From Planctomycetales bacterium (GTDB taxonomy: Bacteria; Planctomycetota; Planctomycetia; Isosphaerales; Isosphaeraceae): DNA of 12,005 nucleotides. Both the position numbers and the translations under genes were made by a program. Numbering within the stretch: the stretch's first letter is position 1; each line of letters starts with the position of its first letter. The DNA is taken from the NCBI GenBank assembly GCA_027435495.1, contig DAHZZC010000169.1:1-12005 (forward strand), given 5' to 3'. The notes beneath the pieces are model-generated. The model was given only the letters and a program-made list of their open reading frames with translations. It was not told the origin of the DNA and did no database searches. Of the stretch, positions 6,537 through 12,005 are shown one piece after another.

Positions 6537-8096
6537 ATGGCTGACATCGTCCTGATCAATCCGCGGTTCGAGGTCTCGTTCTGGGGAATGGAGCAGGCGC
6601 TGCCGTTTGTCGGCAAGCGGGCGAACTTGCCCGTCGCCTGCCTGCCGCTGCTGGCCGCCCTGACCCCCGGGCGACATACGATCACGCTCATCGACGAGAA
6701 CGTCGAGCCCATCGACTGGGAACGCTGTCGACGCGCCGACATCGTCGGCATGACCGGGATGAGCGTCCAGCGGTTCCGGATGCGCGAGATTCTCGAGGAA
6801 TTGAAGCAATTCGGCTGCTTCACCGTCGCCGGTGGGCCCTGGGTCACGGTCGAGGAGGATTACTTCGGCGATTTGCTCGACGTGATCTTCGTCGGCGAGG
6901 CCGAGGAGACCTGGCCGCGGTTTCTCGAGGAATGGGGGCGGGGCGAGCATGCCAATCGCTACGAGCAGGCTGAGAAGTCCGACATGACCCGGGTTCCCAC
7001 GCCGCGGTTCGACCTGCTCAAGATGAAGCACTACGCCTTCGGCAGCCTCCAATTCTCGCGCGGGTGCCCGTTCCAGTGTGAATTTTGCGACATCATCGTC
7101 ACCTTCGGCCGCCGTCCGAGGCTCAAGACCGCCGAGCAGGTGATCGCCGAGCTGGACGCCATCCACCGCGCGGGAATGCCGCTGGTCTTCATCGTCGATG
7201 ACAACCTGATCGGCAACAAGAAGGCGATCAAGCCGGTCCTCCGCGAGGTGATTGCCTGGCAGGAGAAGCATAATTACCCGCTCTCGATGTTCACTGAGGC
7301 GTCGATCGACCTGGCCGACGACCCCGAGCTCATGGAGTTGATGGTTCGCGCCAACTTCTTCGCCACGTTCGTCGGGATCGAAAGTCCCGACGAGGAATCG
7401 CTCCGCGAGGCGAAGAAGTTTCAAAATGTCCGCGCTGGAGGGACCCTCCTGGAGAAGGTCCGACGTATTCAGGATGCGGGCATGGAGGTCTGGTGCGGGA
7501 TGATCATGGGCTTCGACAACGACGACGAGGGGACGTTCGATCGCCAGGTCCGGTTCGTCCAGGAAGCCCGGATTGCGTTCTCGATGAGTGGGATGCTGGC
7601 CGCGATCCCCAAGACGCCGCTCCACGCCCGGCTCGCCTCCGAGGGCCGGCTCGACACCGCGGACGTGAGCGAGTACGGCACCAATGTCATTCCGCTGGGG
7701 ATGACCCGCGAGGAGCTGCGCGAGGGCTACATCCGCGTCCTGAACACGATCTACGAGCCCCTTGCGTACTTTGATCGAACCGACGCCCTCTTCTGCGAGA
7801 AGGGTTTCGACTACGGGATCAAGAAGCACAGGTACTGGCTGACCTGGCCGAAGCAGTATCCGGTCGAGCTGAAGTTCCTGGTGCAGTCGATCGGCCTGTT
7901 CGCCCGGCTGATGTCTCGCGTCCCCGAGCCCGAGCTTCGCCGTGAGTACCGCCGTCGCCTCTTGGGTGTCCTGAAGGTCAACCGACGCCCCGGCTTCGTC
8001 CTCGGCTACCTCTTCCACATGGCGATGCACTATCACGCCTATAGCCTGGCGCGTCGGGTCGCGAACCCTGAGCTTCAATTGATCAACAGCTACTGA
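6537..8096 (+). CDS. B12-binding-domain radical SAM protein (DUF4070 type)
   Basis: This 519-residue cytosolic protein has an N-terminal cobalamin-binding-like Rossmann domain (about 1-140: MADIVLINPRF, TLIDENVEPIDW, VGMTGMSVQRF, TVAGGPWVT). A radical SAM TIM-barrel domain follows (about 165-380), with the 4Fe-4S cysteines Cys177, Cys181 and Cys184 in RGCPFQCEFCDII. A C-terminal region (about 380-519) resembles DUF4070, with GTNVIPLGMTREEL, FDYGIKKHRYW and a late hydrophobic stretch. The usual DxHxxG cobalamin-ligand motif is absent, which is common in this subgroup. The ATG at 6537 has GGAGG twelve bases upstream. To my recollection the hopanoid C-2 methylase HpnP belongs to this broad family, so a methyltransferase acting on a lipid or other apolar substrate is plausible. 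No hopanoid genes adjoin, so I give no symbol. It heads a probable two-gene operon. Confidence 0.92.
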   Translation: MADIVLINPRFEVSFWGMEQALPFVGKRANLPVACLPLLAALTPGRHTITLIDENVEPIDWERCRRADIVGMTGMSVQRFRMREILEELKQFGCFTVAGGPWVTVEEDYFGDLLDVIFVGEAEETWPRFLEEWGRGEHANRYEQAEKSDMTRVPTPRFDLLKMKHYAFGSLQFSRGCPFQCEFCDIIVTFGRRPRLKTAEQVIAELDAIHRAGMPLVFIVDDNLIGNKKAIKPVLREVIAWQEKHNYPLSMFTEASIDLADDPELMELMVRANFFATFVGIESPDEESLREAKKFQNVRAGGTLLEKVRRIQDAGMEVWCGMIMGFDNDDEGTFDRQVRFVQEARIAFSMSGMLAAIPKTPLHARLASEGRLDTADVSEYGTNVIPLGMTREELREGYIRVLNTIYEPLAYFDRTDALFCEKGFDYGIKKHRYWLTWPKQYPVELKFLVQSIGLFARLMSRVPEPELRREYRRRLLGVLKVNRRPGFVLGYLFHMAMHYHAYSLARRVANPELQLINSY

Positions 8097-8121
8097 AACT
8101 AGCGACGGAGAGGACCGGGCG

Positions 8122-8967
8122 TTGGACGTCTTCGGCGAGATTCGAGGCCAGTCGGCCGGCAACGGCGAGGGGCGTGGATTCCCCGCGCTCCCGATCCTCC
8201 ACCCGAATGAAATCCCCGCTCCGGCGGTGCCTCTCGGTCAGCGGGAGAAATACGGCTCGCTCTTCTACCTGGGGATCGGCGGGCTCCTCGTGCTGATCGG
8301 CCTGATCGGCTGGTTCGTCCACGGATTGTGGGCCAACCGCGAGATCTGGTCCGACGTCTACACGCTGAGCGACCCAAGGCGCGACGACCCCGATCGAGTC
8401 GACGCGGCGTTCCGGCTCGCCGGCAATCCCCGGTTCAGCGACGAGGCACGGCTCGGCCTGGCGCTTCGCAAGGACCTGCCCTCGATGGCGCGTTATCTGC
8501 TGGCCGAGTCGATCACGACCGATCTGGTGGCGCACGATCCCCGGGCGTATGCGTTCACGGTCGCGCGAAGCGAGGACTGGCCCGACTGGCTCCGCCTGCT
8601 GCTCACGCGACAACTCGCCTACGGCGCTGGTCGTCATTACGCGATTCCTCGCCCGGCGCTCGAAGAACTCCGACACCATCCCGACCCGATGATCGACCTC
8701 TGGGCGACCTACGCCATGACGGTCCTCCCGCGCGGCGGCCCCGACCCGGCGCTCGCGGCGGCGCTGGAGGAATCGACCCGCCGCCCGCCGCCCGTCGGCG
8801 AACTGGCGACGATGCTCGACGCCGCGAAGCGGGCGAAGGGCGACGACCGGGACCAACAGTTAGACAAGGCGACGCACTGGCTCCGTCGCCATCATCCCGT
8901 CTCGGCCGAGGTCTGGCACGGTTGGGAGATCCAGGGCGATCGAGTCGTTCGCCGGGACGAACACTGA
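8122..8967 (+). CDS. Single-pass membrane protein of unknown function
   Basis: I do not recognise this 281-residue protein. A hydrophilic N-terminal segment of about 45 residues (Gly/Pro-rich, including PNEIPAPAVPLGQREK) precedes one strong membrane helix at about 46-68 (LFYLGIGGLLVLIGLIGWFV). The rest, about 70-281, is soluble, mostly helical and Arg/Asp/Ala-rich. It contains repeated short helical stretches such as AAFRLAGNPRFSDEARLGLA and PALEELRHHPDPMIDLWATY, suggesting a HEAT/TPR-like helical solenoid, though this is only inference. The start is TTG at 8122 with GGAGAGG at 8107-8113 eight bases upstream. It lies 25 bases after the radical SAM stop, so the two are probably co-transcribed. 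A function linked to that enzyme, such as membrane tethering, is possible but unproven. Confidence 0.75.
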   Translation: MDVFGEIRGQSAGNGEGRGFPALPILHPNEIPAPAVPLGQREKYGSLFYLGIGGLLVLIGLIGWFVHGLWANREIWSDVYTLSDPRRDDPDRVDAAFRLAGNPRFSDEARLGLALRKDLPSMARYLLAESITTDLVAHDPRAYAFTVARSEDWPDWLRLLLTRQLAYGAGRHYAIPRPALEELRHHPDPMIDLWATYAMTVLPRGGPDPALAAALEESTRRPPPVGELATMLDAAKRAKGDDRDQQLDKATHWLRRHHPVSAEVWHGWEIQGDRVVRRDEH

Positions 8968-9026
8968 GGCTCAGGACTCGAAGCGTCGTGATTACCGGTC
9001 GCCATCGGAACCAGACGTCAGCCTCC

Positions 9027-10274
9027 TCACGTTTCTCGCAGTACCAGCCGCGCCCAGTTCAGCGCCGACTTGGCCGAGAAAACCTGGATGAAGTCGCGCG
9101 GGCGCTCGATGCCGAGATCAAGGCGTCGGGTCTCGGCTCCGTTGGCGGTGGCGAGTCCGATATACACCAGCCCGACCGGCTTCTCGGGCGTTCCACCGGT
9201 CGGTCCGGCGATCCCGGTGGTGCTGATCCCGATCGTCGCACCCAGGCGGTTGCGAATCCCCTCGGCCATCGCCGCGGCAACCTCCGGGCTCACGGCCCCG
9301 TGCGCCTCGATCCGCTCGGCCGGGACGCCCAGCATCGTCGTCTTCGAGGCGTTTGAGTAGGTCACCGCCCCGCCGAGGTAATACGGGCTTACCCCGGAGA
9401 TCGCCGTGATCATCCGGGCGATCAGCCCCCCGGTGCAGGACTCGGCCGTCGCGATCGTGGCGCCGGTCCGGGCGAGCTCGGCGAAGAGGCCATCGGCGAC
9501 GTCGGCCGTCCCCTCGCCGACGATCATCGGACCGAATCGCTCGTAGATGGTCGCGGCGGTCGGCTCGGTCTGGCGGATCGCTTCATCCTCGGTCTCGCCG
9601 CTCCCGGAGATCCGGAAGCTGATCGTCGCCTCGCTCGCCGTGATCCCGACTTCCGGCACCCGGCCGCGTGCGGTCAGGTCCATCGCGTCGCGCTCGATGT
9701 CGGATTCCCCTCGGCCGAAGAGGTTGATCTTCCGGTGGACGATGTGCTGTCCCCCCAGGCCGAGCTCTCTCAGCCTGGGGACGACCTCGTCGTCGAACAT
9801 CCGGCGCATCTCCGAGGGCACCCCCGGCATCGCCGCGACCCAGGCCCCGCCGATCTTCATCCAGATCCCGGGCGCCGTCCCGATCGGGTTCGGCAGCGGC
9901 TCGGCACCTACCGGGAACATCGCCTGGACCCGGTTGCGGTCGGCCATCGGACGATTGCGGCGCTCGAAGATTGCGGCGATCGCCGCGAGCGAGGCGGCAT
10001 CTTCCACCAGCGGGACTCCGGCGCAGAGGGCCAGGGCCTCTCGGGTCAGGTCGTCCTGGGTCGGCCCGAGGCCGCCGGTCATCAGAACCAGACCCGCCCG
10101 CCCAACCGCCGTCCGGAAGGCTTCGAGGTGGTCGTCCATCTCGTCACCGAGTGTCGTGTGATAGGCCACCGGGACCCCCAGCATCCCCAGTTGCTGGCTC
10201 AGCCATCGGCTGTTCGTGTCGAGGTTCTGCCCGCTCACCAGCTCGCTGCCGATCGATAGGATTTCCGCCCGCAT
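9027..10274 (-). CDS. cinA: CinA-family protein, nicotinamide-nucleotide amidohydrolase
   Basis: This 415-residue protein has the full two-domain CinA length. The N-terminal molybdopterin-binding-like domain (about 1-170) carries ILSIGSELVSGQNLDTNSRW (5-24), GGLGPTQDDLTREAL (67-81) and AMPGVPSEM (148-156); in characterised CinA proteins it has ADP-ribose pyrophosphatase activity. The C-terminal PncC domain (about 255-415) carries AESCTGGLIARMIT (277-290), YLGGAVTYSNASK (299-311) and STTGIAGPTGGTPEKPVG (351-368); it deamidates nicotinamide mononucleotide to nicotinate mononucleotide, recycling pyridine nucleotides. I start it at the ATG at 10274, because the family sequence begins MRAEILSIGSE. 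The frame remains open upstream to 10886, but that part overlaps the HNH gene and has no family resemblance. A weak GGA lies about nine bases upstream. The name 'competence-induced' comes from Streptococcus and implies nothing about competence here. Confidence 0.96.
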   Translation of the reverse strand: MRAEILSIGSELVSGQNLDTNSRWLSQQLGMLGVPVAYHTTLGDEMDDHLEAFRTAVGRAGLVLMTGGLGPTQDDLTREALALCAGVPLVEDAASLAAIAAIFERRNRPMADRNRVQAMFPVGAEPLPNPIGTAPGIWMKIGGAWVAAMPGVPSEMRRMFDDEVVPRLRELGLGGQHIVHRKINLFGRGESDIERDAMDLTARGRVPEVGITASEATISFRISGSGETEDEAIRQTEPTAATIYERFGPMIVGEGTADVADGLFAELARTGATIATAESCTGGLIARMITAISGVSPYYLGGAVTYSNASKTTMLGVPAERIEAHGAVSPEVAAAMAEGIRNRLGATIGISTTGIAGPTGGTPEKPVGLVYIGLATANGAETRRLDLGIERPRDFIQVFSAKSALNWARLVLRET

Positions 10275-10493
10275 CGCTGATTTCCGTTCGTGAAGGAACC
10301 ATGAAACGGCGATCCGGCGCGACCTTTCCGCCGGTGCCGGGTGTCTGGTTCTTACTCTAGCAAGCCGGGAAGTGCCTGGCAGTGGGGGCTTTCGGTGGGT
10401 TAAGATGAATAGCCATCTAGCTCGGAGAGGCGCCCCGTCCTGGGAGCGCGCGACGGGAATCCACCACCCGATGGAGCCGAGGGGTTGCAACTC
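10275..10493. promoter_or_regulatory. Divergent intergenic region between cinA and the HNH gene
   Basis: These 219 bases separate two divergent starts. A possible plus-strand -10 (TAAGAT, 10401-10406) has a poor -35 candidate (CTGGCA, 10376-10381) at a 19-base spacing, so the assignment is tentative. CCCGTC (10434-10439) can pair with GACGGG (10452-10457). GAGGGG (10479-10484) is the ribosome binding site of the HNH gene. Confidence 0.3.
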
Positions 10494-11090
10494 ATGCCTG
10501 CCTCTGTGCTGCAACGACCGACTCTCGTCCTGAACCGGCACTGGCAGCCGGTGCACGTGGCGCCCGTGGCGCGTGCGCTTGTCATGGTCTGGAACCAGGC
10601 CGCCTGCGTCATCGACCCGGATGATTTCCGGCTCTATGACTGGTCGGACTGGTCGAAGCTTGCCCCCAGGGAGGGCGAGCCCTTCATCCGAACGGTCCGG
10701 TTCCGGCTCCGCGTTCCGGAGGTCCTGGCGCTCACCCGCCACGACCGGGCGCGGCACCAGACTGTCACCTTCAGCCGGCGTAACCTCTTCAAGCGCGACC
10801 ACTCGACGTGCCAGTACTGCGGCTGCCAGCCCGGCACCGAGGAGCTCACCATCGACCACGTCGTCCCCCGCTCGCAGGGGGGCCAAACCACCTGGGAGAA
10901 TTGCGTTCTGGCGTGCGTCCCGTGCAACGCCTCGAAGGCGAACCGGACGCCCGACCAGGCCGGCATGAAACTGCGGCGGGCGCCGACGCGGCCTTCATGG
11001 AAGCCGCTTTACGACGCCACCGGCATCCGGATCGCGAGCTGGTCGCGGTTCCTCAGCGACGCTTACTGGAACGTCCCACTCGAAGCCTGA
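10494..11090 (+). CDS. Stand-alone HNH endonuclease family protein
   Basis: This 198-residue protein has an HNH nuclease fold in its second half. CQYCG (106-110) and CVPCN (141-145) supply two CxxC zinc knuckles. IDHVVPRSQGG (120-130) gives the catalytic Asp121-His122, and WENC (134-137) the central Asn136. The N-terminal half (about 8-95) shows VLNRHWQPVHVAPVARALVM and LYDWSDWSKL, a conserved module of the small HNH proteins widespread in planctomycetes, cyanobacteria and others, whose biological role is undefined. The ATG at 10494 is chosen over a TTG three codons upstream, because GAGGGG sits nine bases before it. There are no methylase, integrase, intron or phage packaging genes beside it, so it is unlikely to be part of a restriction or homing system here. 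DNA repair or RNA/DNA processing is possible, but I see no evidence for either. Confidence 0.92.
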   Translation: MPASVLQRPTLVLNRHWQPVHVAPVARALVMVWNQAACVIDPDDFRLYDWSDWSKLAPREGEPFIRTVRFRLRVPEVLALTRHDRARHQTVTFSRRNLFKRDHSTCQYCGCQPGTEELTIDHVVPRSQGGQTTWENCVLACVPCNASKANRTPDQAGMKLRRAPTRPSWKPLYDATGIRIASWSRFLSDAYWNVPLEA

Positions 11091-11144
11091 CCCTGGCCCA
11101 ACCGACGGGCCGGACTCGCCTTCCGCGGCGTTTCGCGGTACGCT

Positions 11145-11198
11145 CTCCGTCGAGCCGGCCGGTGCCCGAGCCGGCCCCGGAACCCGGTCTCGACGGAG
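11145..11198 (+). promoter_or_regulatory. Inverted repeat that covers the ribosome binding site of the acyltransferase gene
   Basis: CTCCGTCGAG (11145-11154) and CTCGACGGAG (11189-11198) are a perfect 10-bp inverted repeat enclosing 34 bases. Within it GGCCGG (11157-11162) can pair with CCGGCC (11171-11176), and GAGCCGGCC occurs twice (11152-11160 and 11168-11176). The last four bases of the right arm, GGAG (11195-11198), are the ribosome binding site for the ATG at 11207. Folding would therefore hide the site and could lower translation. Alternatively this is a DNA operator. It lies 55-108 bases past the HNH stop. Confidence 0.55.
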
Positions 11199-11206
11199 CG
11201 AACCGC

Positions 11207-12005
11207 ATGCCACGCAACAAGATCCGCCGGCCCTGGCTGGACTACCTCATCTACCTGGCCGTCCGCTCGATCGTCCAGCTTGCCCAGTTGATGACGATCC
11301 GACAGGCGTACGCGCTCGCCGGGCTCCTCTCGTGGATTCTCTATCGGGCCGACACCCGCCATCGGCTGGTCGGCGTCGAGAACCTCGAGAAGGCATTCGG
11401 CGACCGATATACCCCCCAGGAGCGTGAGACGATCATCCGCGAGGTGTATCGGCATTTTTGCTGCATGCTGATGGAGATCCTTCACACCGCGCGTTGGATC
11501 GACCTCTCCAATTACCGAGACTACATCGAGCTGGTCGGCCACGAGCCAATCCTCGATCAGATGCTCACCGGCGGCCGGCCGATGATTTTCCTCTCGGGCC
11601 ATTACGGGAACTGGGAACTCGCCGGATACGTCTTCGGCCTCTTCGGCTTTCCCACCGTCTCGATCGCCCGGACGCTCGATAACCCCTACCTCGACCGCTA
11701 TTTGAGGTCGTTCCGCGAGCGGACCGGCCAGTTGCTCGTGCCCAAGTCGGGCGGCTTCGAACAAATGGAGGACACCCTTCGATCGGGCAAGGTGCTCTCC
11801 TTCCTCGCCGATCAGGACGCTGGCCAACGCGGGCTCTACGTGGACTTTTTCGGCCGGCCGGCCTCGACCCACAAGGCGATCGCACTGCTCGCGATCGAGC
11901 ACCAGGCGCCGGTGATTGTTGGCGTGGCGCGTCGGATCGGCCCGGGCTTTCGCTACGAGATCCGATGTGAGGACATCATCGACCCGGCCGACCTCGCCGG
12001 CGATC
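11207..12005 (+). CDS. LpxL/HtrB-family lipid A biosynthesis acyltransferase (partial, 3' end outside window)
   Basis: The frame runs open from the ATG at 11207 to the window end, 266 codons of an enzyme that is usually about 290-310 residues, so only the C-terminus is missing. It belongs to the LpxL/LpxM group, inner-membrane enzymes that add secondary acyl chains to lipid A precursors. The catalytic HX4E motif is at His132-Glu137 in FLSGHYGNWELAG. Other family features are an N-terminal hydrophobic helix (about 12-48), GVENLEKAFGDRYTPQER (56-73), DQDAG followed by VDFFGRPASTHKA, and a late hydrophobic VIVGVA strand. GGAG at 11195-11198 lies eight bases before the start, inside a hairpin. 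An HNH gene ends 116 bases upstream on the same strand. The exact acyl donor and acceptor cannot be read from sequence; a phosphatidylinositol-mannoside type acyltransferase is a less likely alternative in this organism. Confidence 0.92.
   Translation, partial: MPRNKIRRPWLDYLIYLAVRSIVQLAQLMTIRQAYALAGLLSWILYRADTRHRLVGVENLEKAFGDRYTPQERETIIREVYRHFCCMLMEILHTARWIDLSNYRDYIELVGHEPILDQMLTGGRPMIFLSGHYGNWELAGYVFGLFGFPTVSIARTLDNPYLDRYLRSFRERTGQLLVPKSGGFEQMEDTLRSGKVLSFLADQDAGQRGLYVDFFGRPASTHKAIALLAIEHQAPVIVGVARRIGPGFRYEIRCEDIIDPADLAGD

Noticed and set aside
6294..8162. A 622-residue open frame on the minus strand opposite the radical SAM gene
   Set aside because: It is antisense to an unambiguous CxxxCxxC radical SAM gene along its whole length, and its sequence shows no domain. 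Long antisense frames are common in GC-rich DNA with strong third-position bias.
8966..9025. GAGGCT/AGCCTC inverted repeat between the convergent membrane-protein and cinA genes as a terminator
   Set aside because: Six base pairs across a 48-base loop, with no T-run, is within chance expectation here.
10275..10886. A 204-codon upstream extension of the cinA frame
   Set aside because: The family start MRAEILSIGSE lies at 10274. The extension has no family similarity and runs antisense through the HNH gene.

Overview
The window is GC-rich, by eye roughly two-thirds G+C, and densely packed with short gaps. Gene content and protein style suggest a planctomycete, possibly of the Isosphaeraceae: serA beside a class V aminotransferase, a stand-alone hisI, a B12/radical-SAM protein of the DUF4070 type, a stand-alone HNH protein, and many lineage-style hypotheticals. 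This placement is inferred from protein character and not from a marker gene. Several genes use TTG or GTG starts, and most have a GGAG- or AAGGA-like ribosome binding site.

Layout. At the left edge the last codons of an unidentified gene (2-79, +) overlap the TTG start of a GNAT acetyltransferase (76-549, +). A strong GC hairpin then separates this pair from a long minus-strand block read right to left: hisI (6253-5801), a class V aminotransferase (5517-4363), serA (4240-2609), queA (2513-1485) and a small exported OB-fold-like/coiled-coil protein (1140-637). Divergent from hisI, on the plus strand, lie a B12-binding radical SAM protein (6537-8096) and, 25 bases later, an unrecognised single-pass membrane protein (8122-8967). 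cinA/pncC (10274-9027, -) converges on these. The right end carries a stand-alone HNH protein (10494-11090, +) and an LpxL/HtrB-type lipid A acyltransferase that runs off the window (11207-12005, +).

How the genes work together. The aminotransferase and serA together fit the first two steps of the phosphorylated serine pathway (3-phosphoglycerate to phosphohydroxypyruvate to phosphoserine), with the class V enzyme taking the place of SerC. hisI (histidine), queA (tRNA queuosine) and cinA/pncC (pyridine-nucleotide repair) are housekeeping genes with no clear functional link to one another. The acyltransferase implies an outer membrane with acylated lipid A.

The non-coding features are the most distinctive part: a seven-copy heptanucleotide array between serA and queA, a nested 50-base hairpin between the aminotransferase and serA, and a 10-bp inverted repeat whose right arm contains the ribosome binding site of the acyltransferase gene. 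I found no CRISPR array, mobile element, phage, toxin-antitoxin or defence cluster, and no rRNA or tRNA gene. I see no convincing new multi-gene system. The best candidates for new biology are the radical SAM/membrane-protein pair and the RNA hairpins.
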